Source: Ignelater luminosus (Eukaryota > Arthropoda > Insecta > Coleoptera > Elateridae). Taken from it: a stretch of DNA of 64,000 nucleotides. The first letter of the stretch is position 1; each line of letters begins with the position of its first letter. The stretch covers positions 62,001-126,000 of the forward strand of contig VTPC01091051.1 in NCBI GenBank assembly GCA_011009095.1, in the 5' to 3' direction. Below are positions 40,901-53,196 of the stretch, piece by piece. The notes under the pieces are model-generated. The model made no database searches. It was given only the letters and a program-made list of their open reading frames with translations, and was not told the origin of the DNA. The translations under genes and the position numbers were made by a program.

Positions 40901-41959
40901 CAAGCCCATGACGCTTCATTTGTAAATCAAACGACATTTGTCTTTGAGAGTTTGGATAAAAACTGAGGCATCGATTTCGACTTTTTTAAAATTCATCAAA
41001 TCTCGTTTAGCGTCGTAGAAGCTTTAAACTAGATTACGACATAGCATTTTAAGTTCAGATAATAGCACAGAAGAATACTAACTTCAATTCAATATTTAAG
41101 AGACCAGAAGTTGAAAATTTTCTGTATCATGATAATACTTTTTGTTTATTAACATCGTACTCATTAATATAATTAGCAAAACAAATTGACATTTTTCATT
41201 CATTTAGTAAATAACAGAGAAAAATTAAATAAAAGGGTACAAAATGCAAAATAAACAAGTACAGTGTTAAATTAACAGAATCAGCTCTATTACTACAGAA
41301 GAAGTTTCGGAGGGTTTAGAAAGTAGCAAAGACATCCCAACACTCGCCGTAGAATATCCAAGTACTAGTCTGAGGAGGAGACTCTGCAAGAATAGTTCAG
41401 TGGTGAATAAAAGGAAACCTGTTTTTAAAATATTAAAATATTTTTTTGATATGGAGCTCAGAAGAGCACCAAATTGTTTAATTATGACGGATAGAATTTA
41501 CGAAAACATCTGATTTAGACGAAAGCACTTTCAGGAAATGGTGAGGTACCAGATCACGTCACATGAATTCGCAACACATCAAAGAAAACGTAAATGAGGA
41601 CAGTCAGCAGTCGATAAGTTACAAAATCTGTCTGTCATTAATGCCATTTCAGAATGTGTAAAAACGAGACGCTTTAGTAAATACCAGGAAGATTTGCAAC
41701 TAGGATCAAGGAAATAAATGTCAGTTTAGGTCATGAAGTAAAATCCCGTTGTTCAGATGAAACTGGATTGGCATCGCATTAATGGTTAGCATTGACTGTC
41801 AACAATTCTCAATTAATTTCCAATTTTGTGCATTCTTTTGAGAGGTACAAATCATTTAAAAAGTAAGTATAACTTACAAGACGAACATCGCTTAGATCGG
41901 ATAACAAAAATGTAAGGATGTTGGAAATAATCGACGCTATTAAACATCAGATGATGAGG

Positions 41960-41980
41960 GAATTCCATATAATGGAATTC
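41960..41980. repeat. short palindrome
   Basis: GAATTCCA and TGGAATTC, perfect 8-bp arms around TATAA. Possibly chance. Confidence 0.7.
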
Positions 41981-43147
41981 GGAAGACTTTTAGGAAAATT
42001 TACTTAAGCCATACGAAATGTTCTGCGTGTATATTTATAAATCGCTGTTTATACCACACATACTGGACATGCAAAAGGAAAGCTAAAATCGCGTAAGTTG
42101 AAGTTGCGATTTGCGACGATCCAATGATGAGATTAATGTATGAAATCTTAAAGTATATCCTCGACCAAAGAAAATTTTTGTCGTTTGTTTTGAGTGACGC
42201 AATGTAGTAGCCAAAATACAATCACCCTTTTGGCAGTTCCTGAGATGTTTTCAAGAAGATTAAAAGACTTGCTCTTAACAAGTTACACCATGACAATGCA
42301 TTATGATTTGTCCTTCACGTGATTTTAGGCAGTTAATAGTCAAATGTTTTGAATGCTTCAGGTACCATCGTTCTTCTAGTTCAGCTCTATAGTTGTCTGA
42401 GACTTTAAGTCTTGTTTGTATGAGAGCCAGGCGTCGTTTCAACCAAGAAAATTGAAGAATTGGTAATAAAAGCCCAGCGAGAGATTTGTCTTTGAATTTC
42501 AACAGAAAACTATGAAGTGAACTATTAATTAGAAATTACGTTTTCTTGATTTAAAAAATTATTTTTTGGCAATTACAAGTTTAATTTAACTACAAAATTG
42601 AATTAAACAATTTGGATTTTTCGAAGCACACCGTTCTGGATAGAGAAGAATAACAAGAACAGTTAGATCTTTTAGAACAAGTAGATCTGATAATAAGAGG
42701 TGGTAGAAACTTCCGAAGTAAACAGCAAACACTCTTTCGCAGAAAATGAAAATAACAGTTTACAAGCCTAAAGGTGGCCCAAGACTTAGCAAATGCTTTT
42801 TCTTAATGAAAAGTAGTACATTAGATTATTTAATCAGATTTCCTTAGGTAGTAATTTCTCGTATAATAGGCCTCAAAATAGAAGGTATAATAATAGGCGG
42901 GTCACTGCTTATTACGAATGATACTCGAAAAGGCGCTAAATTGCGAATTTCTTGTTTTGTTATTTATCAAAGCACAATGCAGATTATTTTATTATGTCTA
43001 TTTGCATCTCAGCGAGTTAAAAATGTCTAAAACTGGTTGGGCCGATATTTAGAAACCATTATTAAAGATATTATGTCTTGGATAATTTAAAACTTAATAA
43101 ATTTGTCGACTATAAACGGTTGTAGTTGTAATAATAAGTTTAATTAC

Positions 43148-43224
43148 CTGGATTCAACCCATAGGAATTCGGCGAGAGGAGCCCAGATGTCACTGTTGCC
43201 ATTGTAGCCAACATTCAGTCATTC
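43148..43224 (-). CDS. cas: castor-like gene, exon 1 (5' UTR end plus start codon and first 18 codons)
   Basis: On the minus strand this 77-nt block has an acceptor-like TTGGTTTCAG before it and the donor CCAG/GTAATT after it. The preferred start is the ATG at 43202-43200, in context CTACAATGG with A at -3. It encodes MATVTSGLLSPNSYGLNP plus one base (G) of the next codon. An in-frame TGA (43217-43215) directly precedes a second in-frame ATG at 43214, so translation must begin inside this exon, whichever Met is used. The acceptor signal suggests a non-coding exon further right that I could not locate; alternatively this may be the transcript start. The phase fits exon 2 exactly: G plus AT gives Asp. 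The castor name rests on exon 2; the exon structure rests on the sequence itself. In flies Castor is a nuclear zinc-finger transcription factor of late neuroblast temporal identity. Confidence 0.72.
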
Positions 43225-45957
43225 CTGAAACCAATAAATTCGATTCAGATTTCTATGCTACGATTATTTCTCGATCGAATAACGTTAAAAAAACGAATGT
43301 TAAAATTTTAATTGATGTTCCTCGGGCATTATTCAATAAATCAATTTTTAATTAATGGTACGAGTTTATTTTTCTGTTTTCAAGTTGATATATTTCCAGA
43401 TTTCGCTATAAAAATGCGAAACCTTAAATTATGAATGATGTAAGTGGGGAAGAAGAATATAAAAAAAATGAGCTGGAAGCGTAAAAGCGGCTGAGAAAGT
43501 AAAGTTGTTTATATACGGTTGTGTTTTTAGATGTCCATCTAGAAGCTGTTTTTAATGAGATAGTTATGTTTGGTTTATAATGGATTATTAAAATATTTGC
43601 GAGTAATTCTAGTAAAAATATATGAAAATAAAGGAATTTATTGCAAAATACGGAACATATAAGGAATCAAGCAAAACATAAAATATAAAATAAGTAGAGA
43701 TAATAAAATCAAACGAGTAATAGTAAATCATATTTTCAATAAAACCAATTTTTCTGCAGAACATAAAGTTATTGCAGGAAAGCAATAAACTTTTATAACG
43801 ATGGAGATTGTAAATTTTAAATACAATAAAATATAATTTTAATTTTCTAAGTAGGCTGAACTTTATATTCCTACTGCTGCTCTATTTATCGTTTTTATTA
43901 TTTTATTGCTATTTACTTTTCGAAATATTACGATTATTATTTTATAATTTAAATTATATTTGTTTTTAATCTTCTTTACACTAAATTAAGTTTTAATTAA
44001 ATTGATATTAATTAAAATTTATACACACCTATTGCAGGAACAATTCTATCACGTTCAAACGAAATATAAACGTTTCGGTAATAAAATATTAAGTATTTTG
44101 CATAACTGTAAAATTTTATCGAAGTCGACATTTCTTGGAAATAAAATTACCTTTAATTGGATACATAAAAGATTTAATTTTGCAGTACTAATACCAATTA
44201 GTTTACTCTAAATAAAAATTATGGTAATGTTGACGCAGCTGTTTGAAAATACCCGCAGTGCATGCTTATTAACTACATTATCCACCAACAACTTTCTGAA
44301 AGAGTTCTTCAAACTTTTATTATTAAATGCCTGCATATTCTATACAAACATCAACAGCACAAGATTATTAATTTTATATTCACTGGAAACATAAAAAAAA
44401 GAATTACACTTACGTACTTACTAGAACAAATTTAATTGATGATTTATTATAAATATTATTTGCAAAATTTCATAATTACCTAGTGATGTTGAAAATGCTG
44501 CTGTTGCATGCGGTAATTAAAAAAGAAAAACAAATCAAAGGTTACACGGTTAAATTAAAAAAAATCCACGTTAAATAACAGCAACTGTATAAAATTCTTC
44601 TCACAACGTACTTAATTACGCAAAAATTAACCAAAGATCTCTTCTTCACGATACCAATCTCTGAAATATCCACAAAAAATTCATTTAAACCTTTTTATTT
44701 CTTAATTATTTACTTATAAAATGTGAAACACTTCAATTACGCAAGATTAATCTAAAAATCCTGTTACTAGAAAATAGCTGGAGCAATTAGAATGCTCGTT
44801 TTGAATTTTTATTAAATAGTTGTGCATAAATTTATTGAAAATCATGTTGCGAAGCGTTTAATTGATACGAATCGGCCGATATCTCGTTCTATATCTTCAC
44901 TTTAAATTAAATACATGTTCTGCGTGTCTTTAATTTGGAAATTTACCTCAACACGTCCGCATATTATCCACGCAATGCCTACGGCTCACTAATTCGTTTA
45001 AGCTCTTCCAATCAGCATATTTTTTTGAACAATCCTTGAGAAATGTATCGGAAAAAAAAATAAACAGGAAGAAGCACGGGATTTGACAGTTTTGTTTTGA
45101 ATAATCTCAACATGCAATACTTAACTTAGTTTTAATTAATTTGTAGAAAATTAGAAACGAAAACTTTCCGAAACTTTCTAAAGAATAAAAAATAAGATTT
45201 AATACACGAACAGTAGAGCGAATTGAAAATCGGAACAAAATAACTGTACTAATTGTTAAAATGCAAAAGACTTGGAATGACGTAAATTAAATAATGTTTA
45301 ATTCCAACCTTTTAACGAGAAGTATTAAAATCTTGTAGTTGATTTTAGAACCTTGCAAGTTCTAAATTAATAGAATTTAAAAGATCAAAGATTAAATTGG
45401 TCTTTGTTGAAATTTTTTTGTTGTTTTCAAATTAGTTGTTTTTATTCAAAGTTCAATTTTAATGTTTTTCGTTTTTAAAAAAATTAGCTTACATTTACAC
45501 TTATGGTACTTTTAATGCAGGAATTAATAAAGCCATTAAAATACAAATTCAACCTTTATGATGTTTATAAATAAATCTGTGCGTAAATATTGCTGCTGTT
45601 TTTGGTTTGAATGAAACGTATTATTACTATGTATTATAAAACAAGGCAAATGCTAAATAAATAGACCCCTTGCAAAATATATAAAGATAAATGTCTTCTT
45701 TAAAATAATCCATAAACAAATTAACAACTGCAAGATTCAGACCAAAACTGTCTCGGGTAACCAACCTAACTAAATTCAATAACAATAATCTATATGGTTT
45801 TCTTCAAACTATTCATACTACTTGTTGCTATAAAAATTCCAAAAACCTACACCCTTTAAGTCCAATAAATTTCCAACTAAACGTTTTTGATGGTAACTAT
45901 TATATTTTCAGTACAGCGTCTATCAAGTCTATGTCTGTTACTTACTCTAATTGCATG
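43225..45957. other. flank or 5' intron upstream of castor-like exon 1
   Basis: Very AT-rich with many AATTAATT words. The open frame 44002-44211 is unsupported. If exon 1 is entered by splicing, an upstream non-coding exon and promoter lie here or farther right; no core promoter element could be assigned. Confidence 0.4.
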
Positions 45958-45959
45958 TA

Positions 45960-45985
45960 CGAGGGTTGCTATTTATATTTCTGGC
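45960..45985 (+). repeat. mariner left terminal inverted repeat
   Basis: 26 bp beginning CGAGGGTTGC, directly after the TA at 45958-45959. It pairs with 47224-47249 with a mismatch only near the outer end. Confidence 0.92.
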
Positions 45986-46134
45986 TTTGGCAACACTGAC
46001 TGTTTCCAGGCGTCAGCTGACATTTCCGGTGTAAACTTTACATTGTTGAACATAACCTCAACCACAACATTTTGTCATTTGAGTGCGATTAGTGTTGTTT
46101 GCAGTTAATTGAAAAGTGCATTCCCTAGTAAAAA

Positions 46135-47183
46135 ATGGAATTGACCCGTGAACACTTTCGTGCAATTATTTTTCATAACTTTCGACGTGGATTATCACGA
46201 CAAGAGTGCATCAATGAACTTAATACATTATATAGCGATGAAGCTCCATCCTTCAGCACTGTAAAAAACTGGTATACTGAATTCAAACGTGGCCGATGTT
46301 CACTCCAGGACGAAATCCGTGAAGGCCGTCCAAAATCTGTCGTTGTGCCTGAAAACATCGATGCTGTGCGTGAACTGATTAAACAAGATCGTCATGTGAC
46401 ATACCGTGAGATTGAGGCATCTTTGGGCATTAGTATGACTAGCATCAACAAGATATTACATGATCATTTGGCCGTAAAAAAATTTGTTCCCGTTGGATCC
46501 CGCATAACCTGACCAATGCTCAAAAGAAGGCTCGCGTCGACTGGTGCATTGAAATGTTAAAAAAATTTGCGAAAGGTGCATCAAAGGCTGTGTATAACAT
46601 CTGCACAGGTGACGAATCATGGATCTACGCATATGACCCCGAAACAAAACAGTAATCAGATGTGTGGGTCTTTTAAGACGAGCCAAATCCAACAAAAGTT
46701 GTTCGCGGAAGAAGCACATCGAAGCAAATGGTTGCCTCTTTCTTTGGTATTACCGGTCATGTGGCAACAGTGGCGTTAGAGCAACGTAAGACGGTCAACT
46801 CTAAATGGTACACAACCAATTGTTTGCCAGAAGTCATTGGAGAAAATCGGAAAACTTCAAAGAAGGGGCGAATCATTCTTCATCATGACAATGCAAGCTC
46901 TCACACCGCTGCTCAAACAATTGAATATTTAACCAGCCAGAAGGTCGAGTTGATGGGCCATCCACCATACAGCCCTGATTTGGCACCCAATGACTTTTTA
47001 TTCCCGTACATCAAAAACAAACTGCGTGGTCAACGCTTTTCAACACCAGAAGAAGCCGTTTTTTGTTTCAAAACGCATATTTTGGAGCTGCCTCAAACAG
47101 AGTGGAAAAAGTGCTTCGAAAATTGGTTCAAACGCATGGAAAAGTGTATCAATCTTAATGGAGAATATTTTGAAAAACAATAA
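46135..47183 (+). pseudogene. mariner transposase pseudogene (one frameshift, two nonsense codons)
   Basis: It starts at MELTREHFRAIIF and ends in FEKQ plus stop; allowing for one missing base it covers about 349 codons, the normal mariner length. The N-terminal helix-turn-helix region runs in one frame to about 46475. There a base is missing at or near an A7 run (VKK then FVPVG instead of the usual KICSRWIP), and the rest lies in another frame, beginning at about 46480. That frame has TAA at 46653-46655 and 46674-46676, each one C-to-T change from CAA, at positions where relatives have Gln. The catalytic residues survive: the Asp of TGDE (46611), the Asp of HHDN (46887) and the Asp of APND (46992). 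The last two have 34 residues between them, giving DD34D. A Phe seems to be missing just after the third Asp (NDFLFP). It cannot make active transposase as it stands. Confidence 0.93.
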
Positions 47184-47223
47184 AACTAGTTTCGATCATA
47201 AATACTTGTTTTTTCATTGTTAG

Positions 47224-47249
47224 GCCAGAAATATAAATAGCAACCCTGG
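47224..47249 (-). repeat. mariner right terminal inverted repeat
   Basis: 26 bp whose reverse complement begins CCAGGGTTGC. It is followed by the duplicated TA at 47250-47251 and lies about 40 bp past the transposase stop codon. Confidence 0.92.
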
Positions 47250-47251
47250 TA

Positions 47252-50200
47252 TTAGGCTTTAAAATGGTAATTCAATGTTATCGAGTGCAAGTTAATGCTG
47301 CTCTCGCCGTTGTCATTCGCTTAATTTTAAAATTGAAAATAACCCTGTTGACTCGAGTTTTGTAACTATAAAAACTGTTGCAAAAGTACTCTAGAAATGT
47401 GTCTATGATCTCTACAGTTAAAGAATGATGACAAACGGTTGATATAACTGTTACGTGCTTTTTGGTAAGCTAGGTATAAACAAAAAGGTATCTTGATTGT
47501 CTGAAGCAATAAGAGATTATATCTGTAATTAATTGCTCGGATTTGCAAACATCCAGTCATTTTTTGCTAGATTACACATGGTCAAGTCCCTTTAATGATT
47601 TGAAGCTTGCAACAATAACTATATAGGAAAAAGAAAGCAGAGTTACACTCTAAATCCATTTGGTGGTCGTATTTCAAGTTATATTAATCATCTCTTCGGC
47701 CTTGCATTGAAATTCTACAGAAACTGAAGTTAAAGTCAGATAAAATGTCGGTTACAAAGGTTTCAAACCTATCAATGGTAGTAGTTCAGATATTCATTTA
47801 ACAGAAAAATAAAAAATACTAAACATTTCGTGCAAGGATTTTCTTCAGAATCAATTCAGTAATTTTACCGATATGAACAGCCATCTGTTCTTATTTCAAT
47901 TGACCTTTCGTTTCTTGTCTAGAAAGACTTTTCCCTACATAGCACATCAAAACCCGTCAAACTAGGAATTTCCGTGTATTTAGTAGTTGCAAAAAAAGTA
48001 ATTTATACGTCTCTGTTTCTACGAGTATAATCAATTTTTGTTTTCTATATTTAACCCATATCAATAATAACTCTTTTATAATTTTCTACAGTTTGCAATG
48101 TTGGTGTAGAAATTATTCCTAGTATACTCCGGTCTTCATCTTCAGATATTTGGTTTAAAATTAATTAAAATTCTCCAATAAAAGTTCAAAAAAAACTATC
48201 TCTTCTTGATAGCTCTATTTCAAGATATAAGATTTACTCACTATCTCAACATTTTTCTTCTTTAGTCATTTTAAGATTTAATGAACAGATTGTAATATCC
48301 TTGTCTCAATTTGTTTTATTTTCCATGTAAGCACTCTTGCTGGTTTATTGGAAAATTATTTGCGTATTAATGAGATTTGCCGTCCACGTTTGTTCTAGGT
48401 ATTTCAAAGACTTCTGTTTCCTGAGTGATTTGATTGTCTTGTTATGGTATTGTTCTTGGGTCCATTCTATTTATGCATTCGTTCGATTCTTGTCCGTGTG
48501 TTCATTGCCTGATCTTTGCTATCTGTAGTGTAGTGTCTCAGGTATGTCATTACAGGTTTTTCAAGTTCTTCGTAATTATTTTAGTGTAATCAAAGTTACG
48601 TCTTTCTGGCTAAATTAATTACCTTCGTACACGTTTAGTTCTCTTGACTTAACAGGAACAATGCCTCGGGAACATTTGTTTCTGTATTAGTGGTGGTTTA
48701 ACTAAATCGGTCATCTCGGTCAAAAGAATTCTTCAAAGGATATAGATTGCCGACAATACAAACATGGCAAGGGGTGGGTAGAATGTCAAGTTCCAGACCT
48801 CCGTATAAAGCCTACTTATAATGGAAAGATTGCAAAGCAATTGCCTACGATATAATCGTAGAACTTTTTGTTAGAAATGCTTGTATTTGTTTTTGTCTAG
48901 CGAGAAGCTTGGGAGAGGGGTAGAGCACTGCCTACACCTATCAAGCTTAGTAGTTGTTAGATTAAGATACCTTCACTATCAGAAAAGCAGATCTATATAT
49001 TTCTGATTGACTACCCTGTGCAGTTTCCTCTGGAGCAAATTAACCAGTCGGAAGTTATCTCGCGGGCGATAGATCACCAAATAAAGCTACCCAGTAATTT
49101 CCGATCAATCGATTACCCTGCTTTTGAGGCGTATTTTGTATGTACAGATGAACGTCAACACAGAATTGATAACAGTTGTCTATTAAAACTATTAGAAGCG
49201 CATTCAACGTAAGGCTACTCTACATTTTTTTCATTTCTATTAAAGGTTTGCAGGATTGGGTTCTTCAGGCTCTCGACTTGATCTACCCAAAACGCAAGGT
49301 TTGGAGCTGGTTGGATCTCACTTTTCAAACAGCTCCGGTTTTTCAAGCCTGTTGTAGTAACAGTTTCTTTTCTCTTAATATCAAACAGGTACTTCATCCT
49401 GGACTTCAGGTTTATGAAAACTTGTTCTTTTTCTTTCTTCTTTGGACTATCTGCTTCTCCAGTTCTGTTATAAGTCACAGCCGGTTTGGGCCGCATCAAG
49501 TTTATTTCAGTGGGGTTGATTCGAGTTGGGCCTCAAAATTTCGACATGGCAACATTTGAGCTTATGTTGATACGTCCATGATTATGGTGGTACATTTTGG
49601 CCTTCCTATCTTGGTAAAAGGGTCGACTTTAAACAAAATGGTAGAAAACGAATTCCTAATTGTCTTGAGCAATTTTTACAAATTAGTGCTAAAAACACTA
49701 CTCAACCTACACATTTTTCTCGTTTTCTTTTTGTTCTGGTGTTAAAATGTGTCCCTTTCGGATATTCTGGTTGTTTCAAGTCTTCTTAGCTGAGGAACTC
49801 AGCTACTCCATTGAAACTTTTTTTTTCTGTGTCCTTGTTCTACATTTTATTTATCGAGACAATTATCAGAGTCGTTTTTCTAGTTATATTTTCCTAAGTC
49901 ATTAATACTATCATTAGGTTTCTCGTTTTATTTTCGAAGATCTTTACAAATTAAGAAAAACTGGAATGCTGTAAATCTTGAATTCTCTACTTTATTATAT
50001 TTTTGGTTTTTATTATTATTAAATTATCTAGGTTCTTGTTTCTCCACACAACGAAAGAGATTTGATAGAAAAGTTAAACTTACTTTTATTTGCCGAGAGG
50101 AATCAAAACATCAATAGTAGATTCCAGAGAAATGCTCGCTATAACAAAATTTACATATTTTCTCACAAACACTAGTTTAAGTTATTTCCAGATTTCATAA

Positions 50201-53007
50201 TTGCAACCCACTTTGTTTCCGAAATTACTTTTCACGCAAGATTGGGCGCAAACAACAAAAGCATATGGACTGAAACTGTTTTCCCTTTGCATGTAACGCT
50301 CATCTGCATGCATTTTCGAAACGGTCATGTTTTGATCTAAAACAGCCTAAATTTTAAGGATTAGATTAAACCGACATAATCATCATTGATAGACTATTTT
50401 TCCACATCATCAAAAACTTTACTTTGCTACATGCATTGCTTCCATATGCAATGAAAAAGAATTACCCAGATAAACTCAACCCCTCTTCCTATAAATTCGT
50501 TGAAATTTTACCACCATCAGCATCACCGACAGGATTTATATTTTAAAACCTTTTATGGTTAATTTTTCTTTGCAAGTAACACCAAAGTGAATAATCATAT
50601 TAAATTTTAATATGCCTACAAGGTAAAGGGGTCCAACTTTTTAAATAATTCTAATTCCCTTTGATTTAATTCTGTTTCTGAAAAGTTAATTAAAATTCTA
50701 TCCCTATAATCCCTTGATCGTATGCCAAGTACACTTTTATTTATTTCAAATGTAAATTTTCCGCTCAAGTGAATTTTTGCGGTGCTTTTTCCCCATTCGT
50801 AAATAAATAATAACTATATCCACTATATACGAAAATAGAGCTAGTAATTAGACCCCGCCTTGAATTTATTCCGCCCAACCTGAAAGTGTCAATTGGCATA
50901 CTAGATTTTAGGCAAAGTAGGTGTACTATACAATTTTCATGTCTTTCAGAAAGAGATAACCTAGATATCACGTAGAAAATTAATTTTTTTCAATCAGATT
51001 TTATTTGTTCATAAATACCTCGAAGGTATTTCCATTAAATATAATTTCGAATAGTTGTTACTTTGTTTTATAATAGTAGCAAAGGCATGTCAACAAAAGT
51101 AACTCTTGGCCAACTTTCTTAATGTGCACACGCCAATTAATAAATTTTAATATGACAAGATAGCCGTGTTTCTAAGAAATAAAACAGTTCTTGCCAAGAA
51201 ATGAATAAATTACTTTAAGTATAGCAATAATTTCGCGTGAACACGCCCTAATATCTTGTGATATCAGATCACATAAGTCCAGTTATAGCTGTTTCGAAAA
51301 ACCTTGCTTGTTCATAATACATAAAAGTATTTTTCAAGAGACCATATTACTTACTAAATTTCTGGTTTGATGTGAATCTGTCACATTAACATTATTTGCC
51401 TGCTTCAGTAGACATTAAGTAATTGTTGAGGATTATCTCTTTCGGGAATCTTGTTTAGAGTTAAAAATTATGATCTTTTCTGTATGGTTAGACAACGGTG
51501 CTCTATCGAAGCGTTTAACTCGCGTATAATTTAAATGGCTATATTTAAGAGAATTGTAAATTAAGAATGTTGTACTCCCGGGAATTGTGAGATTGTATAA
51601 TTTGTAAAGAAATGGCAATAAAAATGTAAAACACGCTAAAAAATTAGGTCAAACGATAAAATTAAAATAAATCCATTCTTAATAATGAAAATTATCTCAA
51701 AATTTGCCGTTTTCAAAACACGAAAAAAGAGGTTTGCTGGGAGTGTTTAAAAGGCACGTGTTGTAGGTGTAATTGTAAATAATACTACACCATTTTGCAC
51801 ATTCATGTAATGAGGCGTGCTCATGAGGCGTAAAATGTTGGGTGTAAAAAAGGTGTGTATTCAAATTCGAGCTTGACAATACTGTTTGGACATTTTTATT
51901 AGTATTAATTGGAAATTAAGGAGAAAATATTTATGCATTTTTCTAATTAAGAAATTTAAAAATATAATAAACAATCAGGGAACGGTAAAACAGTAATAAG
52001 TTATTAAAAGGGGCTAATATGAGTTTAGGAAATAATAAACCTTAATAATTTGGCTGTGAGGTATTAAAATTTACATTTTTCCTCACGCTATGGCTTCTGA
52101 AATCTGGATGTTACATCACAGATTAATAGCTATTACATGCTTGTTTTTGTTAAATTAATAGACGATTTGCAAAACACGAAAATGAGAAACCAGGCACGAA
52201 ATTTAGTTGATACTGCTGTATTTTATTAAGAAAGCTAATAAAAAGTCAACAAGTAGGAATATAAAGTGATTAACGTAAAAGAATAAAAGAAATTGAATTT
52301 TTTTAAATAGAATCCATTCCACGATTACATTTTCTTTACAAAATTCACTTCATTCTTATTCTTTTCCCTTAATAGAGGTAACGTTAAACGTTAATTGAAT
52401 TACATACATAGTTTTAGAAGCGTAGAAATAAAGAAAGCAGAGATTGAGACTGCGTTACCTAAACATTAGAAATTTTTATTAAGTGACTACATTTTTAAAC
52501 CAGTTGCAGAAAATAATGAATTATAGAATGAAAATCGTGTTCAGAAAAAACCTCCAGATTTATGATTTGTGGTCAACAAATTAAATCCTACATACTGAAA
52601 GATCATCTTCGTAAGCGGTGGATCGGTCACAGTGGTTTGAAAATACAACCTCTTTGCCACAAAACATTAGACCCGTTATTTTATGTATCATATACACGGC
52701 AATAAAAAGAAGTGCTAAATGTGGTGACAGCAGGAATGTATAGTTTGTTTACATTTTGACATATTTCAAGTTATTAAAATCTAGTTTTTTTTTATTAATT
52801 TTTATTATTGTTGATATATTCTTGGGTAAACAACTGAAAAACTTCCAAAGCAATTTAATACAATAAACAATTACGAACTTGACGAACGAACAATGACAAA
52901 ACTAAACGCAATATTATACTGGCATTACCAGTATAAAAAATGTATGTATATAGAAACCTACTGAATTAACAACATAACGCAGAACACTAAAGAAAAGATA
53001 TTGATCA
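47252..53007. other. non-coding DNA with a possibly decayed coding patch
   Basis: From about 48300 to 49560 the sequence is less AT-rich and open on both strands. The minus-strand frame 49215-49499 (with LKSEIQPAPNLAFWVDQVES) and the plus-strand frame 49018-49212 look protein-like but match nothing I can name; a retroelement gag-type remnant is a guess. The remainder shows nothing. Confidence 0.35.
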
Positions 53008-53196
53008 CAGCACGGCACGGCACAACATAATATGAATAGTAGATATAATCGAAAAGTAAAAGTTCAACCAAACTGTATACAAACGAAGGCAACTAAATAA
53101 GCCAAAATCCCCGACTGTCGGGATATTGTATATTTACTAATCTTGCCGTGCCGTGACGAATAAAGCTTTCACTAGTTCATCACGGCAAGGCACAAT
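53008..53196. repeat. CACGGCACGGCA inverted/direct repeat cluster
   Basis: CACGGCACGGCACAACATAAT at about 53012, an inverted copy TGCCGTGCCGTG at about 53143-53154, and a third diverged direct copy CACGGCAAGGCACAATATA at about 53181 lie within 190 bp of AT-rich DNA. The arrangement resembles the end and subterminal repeats of a small DNA transposon, but no target duplication could be identified. Confidence 0.55.

Larger units (their letters stand above)
31419..43147 (-). other. castor-like intron 1 (11.7 kb)
   Basis: This is the interval between the donor GTAATT at 43147-43142 and the acceptor TTCCAG ending at 31419. It contains the 10-base assembly gap at 37984-37993. Open frames at 32324-32560, 32851-33078, 36416-36673, 36926-37240, 38719-39060 and 42000-42502 are short, lack splice support and match nothing I recognise. 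The stretches 35250-36700, 37480-37760 and 38000-39060 are slightly less AT-rich and look like decayed transposon sequence. Around 33600-35200 and 39080-39660 the DNA is very AT-rich with many TTAATTA-type words. Large first introns of developmental transcription-factor genes often hold enhancers, but no specific binding-site cluster can be claimed here. Confidence 0.6.
45960..47249 (+). mobile_element. mariner (Tc1/mariner, DD34D) element, full length but inactive
   Basis: This 1,290-bp element is flanked by TA dinucleotides (45958-45959 and 47250-47251), the mariner target duplication. Its terminal inverted repeats, 45960-45985 and 47224-47249, match at nearly every base over 26 bp and share the core GGGTTGCTATTTATATTTCT. 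A transposase gene with three lesions fills the interior. The length and the single-gene layout are typical for mariner. It lies about 2.7 kb upstream of castor-like exon 1, in the 5' flank or an upstream intron. The subfamily is not assigned; from memory the protein and ends look nearer to the mellifera/capitata types than to irritans or cecropia. The TIRs are much better preserved than the reading frame, so the insertion is not very old, or the ends may still be mobilisable by an intact relative. Confidence 0.95.

Noticed and set aside
46135-46512. Intact domesticated mariner HTH protein
   Set aside because: The frame ends through a frameshift in the A7 run, inside a standard mariner with terminal repeats. 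Nothing suggests domestication.
49176-49559. 127-codon plus-strand frame as a gene
   Set aside because: Rich in Phe/Ser/Leu as expected for the complement of an A-rich coding-like minus strand; no domain.
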